64,000 nucleotides of DNA, taken from Peptostreptococcus russellii. Its GTDB lineage: Bacteria; Bacillota; Clostridia; Peptostreptococcales; Peptostreptococcaceae. The stretch is taken from NCBI RefSeq assembly GCF_003012055.1, contig NZ_JYGE01000006.1, positions 1-64,000 of the forward strand, in the 5' to 3' direction. Under the pieces are notes generated by a model. The model was not told the DNA's origin. It was given only the letters and a program-made list of their open reading frames with translations, and made no database searches. Position numbers and translations under genes: made by a program. This document shows, piece by piece, positions 11,101 through 19,754 of the stretch (position 1 is the stretch's first letter; every line of letters begins with the position of its first letter).

Positions 11101-12239
11101 CTCTCCAAGTGGAAGTATCTCCTTCTTCTTTTATTCTATTTTTTATTATTCTTGTTTTCACTGGAGTTTCTTTAGTATCTGTTTTATTTTCATCAAAAGT
11201 AACAACACTCTTAACTTTTTTATTATTTAAAGCTTCCAATGTCTCTGAATCCAATTTTTCTAAGCTATCTACTGGAATAACTCTCTCATATACAAAGTTC
11301 CCTTTTTCATTTCTCTTAAGTTCTGTATCTTTTGATAGCTCTTCTTTTGATATCAGGCTAGATAAGCCTTCTGGTAATTCCAACTTTTCATTAATTTTTA
11401 TCAAATCTATTTCTTCATCAATATTTATTACTAGGAATTTACTTACCAAATCCCCATCTTGATTAAAACTAAATTTTCTATTTGCTATGGCTGGATCAGG
11501 AACTTCCTTTTCTTCAATACCAAGTTCGATTAATTGACTTTCTGTATTTATCTTATCTGATACACTTATTCTAGCCTTATTTAAGCCTTTAGTTCCATCT
11601 TTTAACGTTACCTTATAACTAATAGATATATCACTCTCTTTTACTTTTTCAATTATGAAATTTGAATCATCACTTTTTATATTAATATTGTCGTAATCAA
11701 AAATATGTCCTTCTATTTTTGACAATGTAATCTCTGCTGATTCATTGTAATTTGAGTTTTCATTATATTTTTGATAGTTAGGTTTACTCATTTCAAAACC
11801 ATATCTATTGATACTTTTTTCGATGATGCTTTCATGTAAAAGTCAAAACTAAAGCCTTCTGTTGTGATCAAAGCATCAGAATCTTTTGGTGTTACTAACT
11901 TAAGTTTTCCATCACTTATTTGATATTCGATTTTTTGATTATCTTCGCCTTCAATTTCTCCATTACCTCGCAAATCTTCGTATGGAAAATCCATCTCGTA
12001 CTCTGTATTACCCTTTAAATTCAAAGCAGCCATTTTAAATGTTAATATCGGATTTGAATTTTTTCTAATATTATTTTCTCCCTCTTTAAATTTTCAAATG
12101 TAAGCTTTGTCTCAAGTTGTTCTCTAGACAAACTTGAATCCACTATATCTGCCGCCATAGATGGAATCAAGGACGAAAGAGCTAATAATATAGCCATCGA
12201 TATAGAAATCATTTTTTGAAATAACGTTTTTCTTAACAT
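8137..12239 (-). pseudogene. Large CWB2 surface protein, frameshifted three times
   Basis: Four consecutive reading segments form one gene of about 1,367 codons. They are a signal peptide plus start (12239-12042), a short segment (ending 11788), a long repeat-rich stalk (11791-9659) and a C-terminal part (to 8137) with three CWB2 wall-binding repeats (motifs RYAGKDRYGTA, RLGGQNRYETA, RISGPNRYSTA, each followed by a PD and an IISGGEKS-like block). Each break is repaired by one base in a homopolymer: one more A near 12070, one more T near 11795, one fewer A in A7 at 9663-9669. Across each join the alternative frame continues without stops. The stalk resembles pilin/adhesin-like extracellular domains, but I do not recognise a family. 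True pseudogene, phase-variable gene and sequencing error are all possible. Confidence 0.75.
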
Positions 12240-12430
12240 AAGTACTCCCTTCTTTTTAAATTGAACTAATTAATAAAACAAAACAATATATACCTAACCT
12301 TGTATAGTATATATGCTAGCATTTTTATTCTAATTATACAATACATTACATATTTTCAGTTATTTTTAAAATATTAATTAAAAATCATAAAGTTAGAAAG
12401 TATATATATCTGAAAAAACATTTGATAAAT

Positions 12431-12458
12431 AAAAAAGAAGGGTTTCCCCTTCTTTTTT
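12431..12458. terminator. Terminator after pepT
   Basis: An 8-bp stem (12435-12442 with 12447-12454) with a TTTC loop is flanked by A6 and T6. It ends pepT on the minus strand and could act in both directions. Confidence 0.85.
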
Positions 12459-12471
12459 ATTTATATTTAAT

Positions 12472-13701
12472 TTATAATCCTTGTTCAGCAAATTTTTCTG
12501 CTATCTTTACAACTAGTTTCGCACCAGCTTCCATAGCTTCTACACTTACCATTTCGTTTCTGCCGTGGAAGTTAATTCCTCCAGCAAATAAGTTAGGGCA
12601 AGGAAGTCCCATAAATGATAATCTAGCTCCATCTGTTCCTCCTCTAATAGGAATTACATTTGGTTTTACTCCGATATCCTTCATAGCATCTACAGCTACA
12701 TCTACAACAAACATGTGCTTTTCTACTATTTCTCTCATATTATAGTAGCTATCTGTTATTTTTACGGATATTCTATTATTATGCTTTGCTGATAGTTCAT
12801 CTATTGTCTTTTGGAAGAATTTTTTTCTTTCTTCAAATTTATCCTTGTCATGATCACGAATAATATAATTCATCATTGTTTCGTCTGCATTTCCCTGCAT
12901 ATCATTTAAATGATAGAAACCTTCATATCCTTCTGTTGTTTCTGGTCTTTCACTCTTAGGGAAAGCGTCCATCACATCTGCTGATATATAAATAGAGTTT
13001 ATCATCTTGTCTTTTGCAGAACCAGGATGAACATTTCTACCTTCTATAGTTACAATTGCAGATGCTGCATTGAAGTTTTCATACTCAAGTTCTCCTAATT
13101 CACCACCATCAAGAGTGTATGCATATTTAGCACCAAACTTTTCAACATCAAAGTAATCTGCTCCTGCACCTATTTCTTCATCTGGTGTAAATCCTACCAT
13201 AATATCTCCGTGCTTTATTTCTGGATGATTTTTTAGGTATTCTATACCTGTAATAATTTCAGCTATACCAGCCTTATCATCTGCACCTAATAGAGTACTT
13301 CCATCAGTAACTATTACTGTTTGACCCTTGAAGCGTTCGATTTCTGGATAGTCTTTTAATGAAGTTACTATACCCTTATCGGCATCTAGAACTATATCCT
13401 TTCCATCGTAGTTTTCTATGATTCTAGGCTTAACATCCTTTCCTGATATATCTGGACTTGTATCCATATGTGAGATAAATCCTATTGGACTTATTCCTTC
13501 AGTGTTAGCTGCTAACTTTGCCATTATATAGCAATTATCGTCTAAAGTAATATCCTCTAGCCCTATTTCCTCAAGTTCCTTAACTAATACCTTAGCTAGA
13601 TCAAACTGCTTCTGTGTAGATGGACTACTGCTTGAGTTTGGATCAGATTGTGTATCAATAGAAACATAATTCAAAAATCTTGATAAAACCTTTTCTCTCA
13701 T
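12472..13701 (-). CDS. pepT: Peptidase T (tripeptide aminopeptidase)
   Basis: 409 residues, normal for PepT. This M20-family metallopeptidase releases the N-terminal residue from tripeptides in the cytoplasm. Di-zinc site motifs are visible: HMDTSPDISG (about 78-87), GADDKAGIAEI (about 138-148), DEEIGAGADYF (about 172-182) and the C-terminal GGTDGARLSFMGLP. The start ATG follows GGGAGGT. It stands alone, with its own terminator. Confidence 0.95.
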   Translation of the reverse strand: MREKVLSRFLNYVSIDTQSDPNSSSSPSTQKQFDLAKVLVKELEEIGLEDITLDDNCYIMAKLAANTEGISPIGFISHMDTSPDISGKDVKPRIIENYDGKDIVLDADKGIVTSLKDYPEIERFKGQTVIVTDGSTLLGADDKAGIAEIITGIEYLKNHPEIKHGDIMVGFTPDEEIGAGADYFDVEKFGAKYAYTLDGGELGELEYENFNAASAIVTIEGRNVHPGSAKDKMINSIYISADVMDAFPKSERPETTEGYEGFYHLNDMQGNADETMMNYIIRDHDKDKFEERKKFFQKTIDELSAKHNNRISVKITDSYYNMREIVEKHMFVVDVAVDAMKDIGVKPNVIPIRGGTDGARLSFMGLPCPNLFAGGINFHGRNEMVSVEAMEAGAKLVVKIAEKFAEQGL

Positions 13702-13988
13702 GTCGACCTCCCAAAAAATCTATTTAAAATCATACTATGATTTCACACTAACATTATACCACTATTTGAAGTTATTTTCGTTATTTTCTAAAAATTTATA
13801 AGATTATTTTTACTATATTATGATTTCTGTCTATAATTTTTTAATTTATATGAAATTTTTAATAAAAGGATAAATATTTTTGAGTACCTGACTTTTAATA
13901 AATAGTTATTCTTAAATTAGCACACTATCTAATAAATAGTAATTAAAATCCTGCTTTTATGTTATAATATTATTTGTAAATTATTTTA

Positions 13989-14065
13989 GCGCCTATAGCT
14001 CAACTGGATAGAGCTGCAGACTTCGGATCTGTGAGTTGTGGGTTCAAATCCTACTAGGCGCACCA
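13989..14065 (+). tRNA. tRNA-Arg (TCG)
   Basis: A full cloverleaf with acceptor GCGCCTA/TAGGCGC and anticodon loop CTTCGGA gives anticodon TCG. The CCA end is encoded. It directly precedes the next gene and may share its transcript. Confidence 0.95.
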
Positions 14066-14087
14066 TTATTTTTTAGAGGTGTTAAAT

Positions 14088-14489
14088 ATGTATGTAATTT
14101 TTAGAGATGAAATGATTGATAGTGAAGATATTATAGAGAAAATAAATAAAAGTACAAACTTTAAAGTTATTACAGATCTTACTAAGGCTACAAAAAGAGA
14201 AGATGTGATGAGCTTTAAAATGGCTATCCCTGTAGAAAAGCTAGACGAAAACACAATATTTGACTGGGAAAATGAAGAACTTGTAAATGAATTGTTCTCA
14301 AAAACTGAAAGTCTTACTAGAGATATTTTGGACTTTTTCCCCAAGTATACTGTTGAGGCATCTTCTGCCTACAAGTGGGAAGAGCTAGATAACTCTATTT
14401 ATATTGTAATAGTTATTGCTAATATTGATATCAAGCTAAAGAAATTAAAATTGGATATTTTACCAAGAATGATGAAGCAGGTGGATTAA
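14088..14489 (+). CDS. Hypothetical protein, 133 residues
   Basis: I do not recognise the family. The product is acidic at the N-terminus, has no signal peptide or clear membrane segment, and ends in a Val/Ile-rich strand followed by a Lys-rich helix. The ATG at 14088 is chosen because AGAGGTG lies six bases upstream; an in-frame GTG at 14079 overlaps that ribosome-binding site. It begins 22 bases after tRNA-Arg(TCG) and its stop codon lies inside the terminator stem. Confidence 0.75.
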   Translation: MYVIFRDEMIDSEDIIEKINKSTNFKVITDLTKATKREDVMSFKMAIPVEKLDENTIFDWENEELVNELFSKTESLTRDILDFFPKYTVEASSAYKWEELDNSIYIVIVIANIDIKLKKLKLDILPRMMKQVD

Positions 14490-14507
14490 TTTTCCACCTG
14501 TTTTTTT
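14478..14507 (+). terminator. Intrinsic terminator
   Basis: Stem CAGGTGGA/TCCACCTG (14478-14485, 14493-14500) followed by T7. It overlaps the stop codon of the preceding gene. Confidence 0.9.
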
Positions 14508-14775
14508 ATACTCACTTATGAAAAAACTTACTTCTTAACTAATTTTTTAATATAGCTCTAATAACCCCCTAGTTCTTAACTGCTTCATACTGTTTATAAC
14601 TTCATTAATCTATAGTTTTTTAACTGTCTTATTAAAATATATAATTATCCCTTTACTAATTAGCCCTTAGTTAGCTATAAATAATTAAATTACAGCTTTG
14701 CTGATACTATAACTTATAATTATTTTGCCTTATTTATCTTTTTACTACTACTTTTTACTTTCAAAGTTTATATAA

Positions 14776-14811
14776 AATAAATAAACCGTAGGTATTCCCT
14801 ACGGTTTATTT
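14776..14811. terminator. Terminator after the MarR gene
   Basis: A 14-bp perfect stem (14779-14792, 14798-14811) with a 5-base loop. The minus-strand continuation TATTTTAT makes it the terminator of the leftward MarR gene. The preceding 270 bases (14508-14778) hold no gene that I can see. Confidence 0.85.
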
Positions 14812-14836
14812 CTACACAAATATATTTTATCGATTT

Positions 14837-15751
14837 TTATTCAGTTATTTCTCTCTTACAATCACTATTTTCTAAGTGTTGATGCTTTCCATTACACTTT
14901 CTTTCTTTATTAGCACAGTGTTCATCATTCATATTTCCATGATGATTTCTTTTACACTCTCTATTTTCAGTGTTATGCTCATGATGATTTCTTTTACACT
15001 CTCTATTTCCTAGATCATTTTCTCCAGACTTTCTACATTCATTATGTCTTTTTGAGAATTCACCTTTATGTTCGCCATGACAATTTTTTCCATGACCTTC
15101 ACCCATATTATGCTTTCCCTTACACTCATGACCTTCAGCATTTGATTCATTATGTTTACAATGATGACCATGACCATGCATATCCTTGCCACGACCACAA
15201 TGTCCATGATGTCCAAATCCTCTTCCCATTTCCATTAGTTCTTCTACCTTTTCAGTTCCCATTCTTCTACAAGCTGATTTCATCCATTCCTCCATATCTT
15301 CTCTATTATCATTGGTAATGATACTTTCTAATTTTTCTATCAATCTAATTAAATATCCATCTAATATTTCTTGTTCTTCTTCATTTAAACAGTCAAATAC
15401 CTCACCTAGATTATTTTTCTGCTCTTCTTTTTCATCTTTTCCCTTGCCTTTTTCTGTAATATATACAAGCATCACTCTTTTATCTTCCTCAGAAGCTCTT
15501 CTCTCTACATATCCATTGCTCTCAAGCTTTCCAAGTAGTTCATTTAAAGACTGAGTTCTAATCCCAAGTAAATAGGCAAGATCCTTTGTACTAATTCCAG
15601 ATTGAACTCTAAGCATTGCTAGTACTCTACCCTGACCTCTAGTTACATCCGAATTCATACCATTGACTTCTCTGTTTATCATGTGATATCTATGTAAGCC
15701 ATGCTGTAGAGTCGATAGCTTTTTATATATTTCCATTTGTTTTTCATTCAT
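14837..15751 (-). CDS. MarR-family regulator with His/Cys-rich tail
   Basis: Residues about 1-150 form a MarR winged-helix domain; the recognition region TKDLAYLLGIRTQSLNELLG is followed by the wing RRASEEDKRVMLVYIT. Residues about 175-300 are extremely rich in His, Cys, Lys and Gly, with clusters such as GHHGHCGRGKDMHGHGHHC and repeated ECKRNHHE/ECKRNHHG units. This doubles the usual 140-150 length. The tail suggests binding of a soft or transition metal, so it may be a metal-sensing or metal-storing repressor; that is inference. Its own promoter carries two copies of a palindromic element, indicating autoregulation. Confidence 0.88.
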   Translation of the reverse strand: MNEKQMEIYKKLSTLQHGLHRYHMINREVNGMNSDVTRGQGRVLAMLRVQSGISTKDLAYLLGIRTQSLNELLGKLESNGYVERRASEEDKRVMLVYITEKGKGKDEKEEQKNNLGEVFDCLNEEEQEILDGYLIRLIEKLESIITNDNREDMEEWMKSACRRMGTEKVEELMEMGRGFGHHGHCGRGKDMHGHGHHCKHNESNAEGHECKGKHNMGEGHGKNCHGEHKGEFSKRHNECRKSGENDLGNRECKRNHHEHNTENRECKRNHHGNMNDEHCANKERKCNGKHQHLENSDCKREITE

Positions 15752-15773
15752 ATGATTTCCCTCCTCAATATCT

Positions 15774-15823
15774 AACAGGTACCTTATGAATATAAGTATA
15801 ACAGGTACCTTCTATATTGTCAA
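15774..15823 (-). promoter_or_regulatory. MarR gene promoter with two operator copies
   Basis: On the minus strand TTGACA (15818-15823), 17 bases, and TATACT (15795-15800). The element AACAGGTACCTT occurs twice as a direct repeat (15774-15785 and 15800-15811), each containing the palindrome AGGTACCT. One copy fills the spacer and the other lies downstream of the start site. These are the likely binding sites of the MarR protein. Confidence 0.8.
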
Positions 15824-15860
15824 GAAGAAAACAATAAGTGCAAGTAATATCTATCTTTTA

Positions 15861-15998
15861 CTCTTAGCTTCTTATATTACTTCTTATATTGCTTCTTTTA
15901 TTGCTTCTTATATTACTTCTTATATTACTTCTTTTACTTTATTATTTTACTTTATTATTTTACTTTCTTCTTTTACTTTCTTCTTTTACTTTTTTTAA
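15861..15998. repeat. TTCTT-type simple repeat
   Basis: About 130 bases of imperfect tandem repeats based on TTACTTCTTATA and, further on, TTTACTTTCTTC. A 70-codon ORF across it is only repeat translation. It lies in the spacer between the divergent MarR and CopY-like genes. Confidence 0.75.
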
Positions 15999-16116
15999 TA
16001 ACTATTAAATATTTTCTTCTTAAAGTTAATTGAGTTTTTTATAAATTAACATATTAAAATATGTTTATACGCGTGTATTCATATAAATAAATAGACACAA
16101 TCGCCATATCTGTATA

Positions 16117-16145
16117 TTGACAAATAACAACTACAAGTGTAGATT
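16117..16145 (+). promoter_or_regulatory. Promoter with cop-box-like operator
   Basis: TTGACA (16117-16122) and TAGATT (16140-16145) are 17 bases apart. In the spacer and -10 box lies CTACAAGTGTAG (16131-16142), a perfect palindrome containing TACAnnTGTA, the operator core known for CopY repressors and close to the BlaI/MecI site. It would allow the following gene to repress itself. Confidence 0.8.
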
Positions 16146-16187
16146 ATTATATAATAACTGACTATAAAATAAAGGGAGGCTTATTCT

Positions 16188-16604
16188 ATGAGAATTTGTA
16201 ACTGCAATATAAGTGATGCTGAGTTAGAAGTGATGAATATACTCTGGGAAAAGGACTCTGCAACTAGTAGAGAACTTAGCTCTATATTGGAAAAGAAAAA
16301 GGATTGGAAAAATACTACTGTCAAAACTCTTCTCAGTCGATTGGTAGATAAAGGCTTTCTAGGAACAGAGAAAGTAAGCAATTATTTTGTTTATTCAGCT
16401 CTTATTTCAAAGGAATCCACTCTAGAATATCTAACTAGAAACTTTAATTCAAATATTTGTAGTAAATCAGTCGCTGATGTTATTTATCAATTAATTAATG
16501 ACAATGACTTGTCTTCTGATGATATATCAAGATTAGAAAATCTTTTAAAGAAAAAAACTGCAAATGACAATATAAAGTGTAACTGTATTCCAGAAGATCA
16601 CTAA
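16188..16604 (+). CDS. BlaI/MecI/CopY-family repressor
   Basis: 138 residues with a penicillinase-repressor winged helix: SDAELEVMNILWEKDSATSR and the recognition helix WKNTTVKTLLSRLVDKGFL are typical. A CNC motif stands near the start (residues 4-6) and a second one near the C-terminus (KCNCIPEDH). CopY copper repressors carry C-terminal CxC pairs, so a metal-responsive role is likely but not certain; beta-lactam sensing is the alternative. No copper ATPase, chaperone or beta-lactamase lies nearby, so its targets are elsewhere. GGGAGG precedes the ATG. Confidence 0.85.
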   Translation: MRICNCNISDAELEVMNILWEKDSATSRELSSILEKKKDWKNTTVKTLLSRLVDKGFLGTEKVSNYFVYSALISKESTLEYLTRNFNSNICSKSVADVIYQLINDNDLSSDDISRLENLLKKKTANDNIKCNCIPEDH

Positions 16605-16670
16605 TATTAAGCTTTGTTCTATAAACTTATATATTTATACTATCTTCTAAATTATTATTTTCTATAATAA

Positions 16671-16701
16671 AAAGGCGATGTGATGATATCACATCGCCTT
16701 T
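16671..16701. terminator. Bidirectional terminator
   Basis: A 14-bp perfect stem AAAGGCGATGTGAT with its complement and a 3-base loop, between two converging genes. Confidence 0.88.
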
Positions 16702-16725
16702 AGTATCTTTCATATAAATACTAGA

Positions 16726-16977
16726 CTACTTTACAGCATCTCTTAAAGCAAAAGAAAGCTGATCAGGACATGATGTTTTCTTTCCACCACATGTAATTCC
16801 TTCAAGTCTTTCTGCAATGTCTAGAGCTTTTTCTCCCTTTACTAGAGATTTAATTCCTAGAGTATTTCCAGGACACCCTCCTACAAAAGTAACATCTTCT
16901 ATTGTATTATCATCATTTAGTATTATCTCCATCTCTTTACAACAAACTCCAGATGGGTTGAATTTAATATTCTTCAT
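16726..16977 (-). CDS. TSCPD-domain protein (TIGR03905 type)
   Basis: 83 residues with the motif KKTSCPDQL near the C-terminus and the family pattern GVCCKEMEI...GGCPGN. This small family often stands alone or is fused to ribonucleotide reductases and is of unknown function; its conserved cysteines suggest metal or redox chemistry. GGAGAAAA precedes the start. It has no operon partner. Confidence 0.85.
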   Translation of the reverse strand: MKNIKFNPSGVCCKEMEIILNDDNTIEDVTFVGGCPGNTLGIKSLVKGEKALDIAERLEGITCGGKKTSCPDQLSFALRDAVK

Positions 16978-17186
16978 ATGTTTTCTCCTTCCAAATTTTA
17001 ATTTTTTTCTTTATATTTCTAACTACAAATAAAACTCCCTTACCATTCTAACATTGATAAGCATTAACAACAAGCAAAATATAAGTAAAAGCTTACTTTA
17101 TACAATAAGAGTATATTCTATTTTTCTGGTATTTTATTTTTCTATCTAAAAGTTATATAAATATTCTATAAAAGACTTAATTACAG

Positions 17187-17226
17187 CAAAAAAAGAAATA
17201 GATATAAAATAATAAACATCTATTTC
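17187..17226 (-). terminator. Terminator after the PspC gene
   Basis: A 9-bp stem GAAATAGAT/ATCTATTTC (17195-17203, 17218-17226), then CTTTTTTT on the minus strand. Nothing else was seen in 17032-17309. Confidence 0.7.
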
Positions 17227-17309
17227 TCAGTCACTTTTTATATTAAGCTATAAATTTTGGAAATTAAAACTAGAACTCTTTAGAAGCTCAAGGTACACAC
17301 TCCAAAAAA

Positions 17310-17510
17310 CTATCTATAGTCAATTTCACTCTTTTTAGGTACAATTATTGCCATTATTATATATAATATTAATCCTGCACCCCAAAGTAATGAGATTAGT
17401 ACCCATATAATCCTAACTATTGTTGGATCTACGTCAAAAATCTCAGCTATTCCGCCACATACTCCTGCAATCATCACATATTTTTCTGATCTATACAGTC
17501 TTCTCTGCAT
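17310..17510 (-). CDS. PspC-domain membrane protein
   Basis: 66 residues, nearly all one PspC domain: LYRSEKYVMIAGVCGGIAEIFDVDP and then a hydrophobic helix WVLISLLWGAGLILYIIMAI. Such proteins sit in the membrane and take part in envelope-stress responses; here no pspA is adjacent. The ATG at 17510 follows AAAGGAG by eight bases and is preferred over an upstream in-frame start that adds 13 residues. Confidence 0.88.
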   Translation of the reverse strand: MQRRLYRSEKYVMIAGVCGGIAEIFDVDPTIVRIIWVLISLLWGAGLILYIIMAIIVPKKSEIDYR

Positions 17511-17549
17511 AACAATCTCTCCTTTATTAACTCTAATTTTAAAATTCAA

Positions 17550-18042
17550 CTTTTACAGACTCTACACCTCTAGTTTACATTCTAAAAAACATTAAATCAA
17601 TAATTATTAACCTATATTTAATAAAAACAAACTATAATTTATATTTTTATTCATATTTTCTATAAAAGCTTTATTTTCATTAGAATTCTAATCTTATTTG
17701 ATTTTTATATATAATCTGATATCAAATAAGAGTTCTCTTCTAGATCTAATATAAGATCTTAATAAAAAGATTCTTTCATTTTTGCTAGACTACTTCACTT
17801 TTTTCATATATTTTCTTGCATAGATATAATATATGATCTTTATCAAAAGATTATTTCATTTTTTACTAGACTACTTCTCTAATTAACACTAGAACTTTAT
17901 CTTTTTCACCTACATCTTTTATATATTATTGATTATTCTTTCCTTTTATCCTATACTTATCTTGAACTTTTAATTATTATCTACTTTTATTTCAATTCTA
18001 GTAAATAATTTATTAAATAATTTATTAAATACAAATGATTGT
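17550..18042. repeat. AT-rich spacer with an 80-base-period duplication
   Basis: No gene is supported. Two imperfect copies of a segment of about 57 bases (17741-17797 and 17821-17878) share TAGAT.TAATATA.GATCTT, then AAAAGATT.TTTCATTTTT and CTAGACTACTTC. It looks like a tandem duplication of non-coding DNA. Confidence 0.65.
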
Positions 18043-18048
18043 TTGGAA

Positions 18049-18090
18049 GGGAGGATACAAGCCTTAACGCTTGTTTATATAAATTATATG
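18049..18090 (+). promoter_or_regulatory. Hairpin between ribosome-binding site and start of the ROK gene
   Basis: GGGAGG (18049-18054) is followed by a 6-bp hairpin ACAAGC/GCTTGT (18057-18074) and, 13 bases later, ATG. Folding would bring the Shine-Dalgarno within reach of the start codon. Confidence 0.45.
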
Positions 18091-18981
18091 AATAACTTTA
18101 TTTGTTTTGATATAGGTGCTACATCTATAAAATATGGTATTTTAAAAGAAAATGGTGAAATTATCCATAAAAGTAATATGGACTCTGATGCCAGAAGTGT
18201 GGGAGGAAGAGGGATTATAGAAAAGCTTATAGATAAGATTAACTATTTTAAAAATATTTATAAATTATCTGGAATAGCTATTTCTTCTCATGGAATGATT
18301 GATTCTAAAAATGGTATCGTACTTCATGCTGATAATCATTTAATTCCCAATTATTCAGGCTTAAATATAAAATCTATACTTGAAAAAAGAACTAATCTTT
18401 TATGTGAGCTTGAAAATGATGTTAATTGTGCTGGTCTAGGAGAGTTATGGCTAGATGATAGCCCATCTTCAGGCTTGCTAGCTATGATTACAGTAGGAAC
18501 TGGTATAGGAGCTTGTCTAATAAACAACGGTGAGCTTATAAGAGGTAATACTATGTGTGCTGGTGAAATTGGTAAGACTATTATTCCTGATGGTCGATTT
18601 GAGGATTTGGCTTCTACTTATGCTATGACTTGCTCTTTAGAGAAAAAACTTGCAAGAGATCCTGAAAGCATTAACGGAAAAATGGTCTTTGAAGAAATTG
18701 AAAAGGGAAATAGCTTGGCAATAGAGGCAGTTGATAATATGATTGAAAATCTAGCAATAGGAATTTCTAACTTTTGCTTTACATTTAATCCAGCTATTAT
18801 CTTTCTTGGTGGTGGTATTATGGCTCAAGAATCCTACTTTAAACCAAGGATTGATGAAAAAATGAAAAAGTATCTTCCTGAGGTTATATATAAGGGCACT
18901 GAGATAAAATTTGCAAAACTAAAAAATGATGCTGGTATGATTGGTGCCCTAAAGAACTTTAAGAATATACATAACTTATAA
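18088..18981 (+). CDS. ROK-family sugar kinase
   Basis: 297 residues. The ATP-binding motif DIGATSIKYGILKENG is at residues about 6-21, the hexokinase-like AMITVGTGIGACLINNGELI in the middle, and the second glycine motif IIFLGGGIMAQ near residue 255. The zinc-binding Cys cluster of ROK repressors and NagK-type kinases is absent (GEIGKTIIPDGRFEDLAST at that place), as in BglK-type kinases, so a glucose or beta-glucoside kinase is likely. No N-terminal HTH. The start at 18088 is the first residue that matches the family, but GGGAGG lies 33 bases upstream with a hairpin between. Confidence 0.85.
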   Translation: MNNFICFDIGATSIKYGILKENGEIIHKSNMDSDARSVGGRGIIEKLIDKINYFKNIYKLSGIAISSHGMIDSKNGIVLHADNHLIPNYSGLNIKSILEKRTNLLCELENDVNCAGLGELWLDDSPSSGLLAMITVGTGIGACLINNGELIRGNTMCAGEIGKTIIPDGRFEDLASTYAMTCSLEKKLARDPESINGKMVFEEIEKGNSLAIEAVDNMIENLAIGISNFCFTFNPAIIFLGGGIMAQESYFKPRIDEKMKKYLPEVIYKGTEIKFAKLKNDAGMIGALKNFKNIHNL

Positions 18982-19034
18982 AACAACTCTTTTTTCTTAT
19001 ATAACATTATTTTGCATTAATATTTAAAGATGAT

Positions 19035-19070
19035 AAGGCTTGCCCTAAAATACTCAGCAAGCCTTTTTTT
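19035..19070 (+). terminator. Terminator after the ROK gene
   Basis: Stem AAGGCTTGC/GCAAGCCTT (19035-19043, 19057-19065) followed by T-rich sequence. Confidence 0.9.
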
Positions 19071-19402
19071 GATACCTTCATTATTAAAGTGTATTAATCA
19101 TGATTATAAACCTTACTTTCTTTACTTTAATAAAGCAAATATATCGTGAAAATGTTTTCACAAAGTGTATACCTGAGCACTTGCAATTCCTAGAAAGTTA
19201 TGAATTAAATTATTCACTTTTTGTAGAAAAACATCAAAAAAACACAAAAAAATCTTTTGAAGTATTTTCTTATTAAATACAGTTTTACCTTATTTAAGTA
19301 TGCAAAACTCAATCAAAAATAAATTTTAAATACTATTCCTTTATTAAGTTAAATTGATGGAAAATTTTAAAAATCCCTTATATTTTTTCTTTCAAAAAAG
19401 GG

Positions 19403-19430
19403 TTGACCTTTTAATTATAGGTGTTATAAT
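19403..19430 (+). promoter_or_regulatory. Promoter of the 42-residue gene
   Basis: TTGACC (19403-19408), a 16-base spacer and a perfect TATAAT (19425-19430), about 73 bases before the start codon. The 330 bases upstream (19071-19402) contain no gene that I can see. Confidence 0.8.
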
Positions 19431-19502
19431 AAAGATAGAAAGATAAATAAATAACAATACTTAACAGGAATTATAACAAACTTTTAAAGGGAGGTAACGA
19501 TT

Positions 19503-19631
19503 ATGAAAAAGGAATTATTGAAAATGGATGAAAGAATGAACAATGCTAACGAAAGACTTGATTTAACTAAGGATGAAGAGAAATTCTTAAAGAACAATCT
19601 TCTTTACAGAATGATCATGTTATTCGACTAA
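19503..19631 (+). CDS. Small protein of 42 residues, unknown
   Basis: MKKELLKMDERMNNANERLD is followed by LTKDEEKFLKNNLLYRMIML and FD. It has its own strong promoter, an ideal AAAGGGAGG at 8 bases from the ATG and a strong terminator, which together argue for a real and well-expressed gene. The product is highly charged, probably mostly helical, and ends in a short hydrophobic Met/Leu-rich stretch. I do not recognise the family. After its stop another AAAGGAGA with a GTG opens a frame of only six codons. Confidence 0.7.
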   Translation: MKKELLKMDERMNNANERLDLTKDEEKFLKNNLLYRMIMLFD

Positions 19632-19715
19632 CTTCACTAAGAAACTAAAAGGAGACGTGATTTTAGACTCTAGATAGAAATTAGGTGGAATTTTTGGACA
19701 ATTTATTAACGAGAT

Positions 19716-19754
19716 AAAGTGGGCGGATTGATAAAAATCTCGCCCACTTTTTTT
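19716..19754 (+). terminator. Terminator after the 42-residue gene
   Basis: A 10-bp GC-rich stem AAAGTGGGCG/CGCCCACTTT (19716-19725, 19741-19750), with additional GATT/AATC pairing inside and then TTTT. The following 420 bases up to the tRNA hold nothing that I can recognise. Confidence 0.9.

Noticed and set aside
10851..11462. A 203-codon plus-strand open frame
   Set aside because: Phe/Ser/Ile-rich shadow of the stalk region of the surface protein; no start signals.
15786..15998. A 70-codon open frame between the MarR and CopY-like genes
   Set aside because: It is the translation of a simple TTCTT-type repeat and has no ribosome-binding site.
16726..16977. A further selenoprotein at the TSCPD gene
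   Set aside because: All its Cys codons are TGT/TGC and there is no in-frame TGA.
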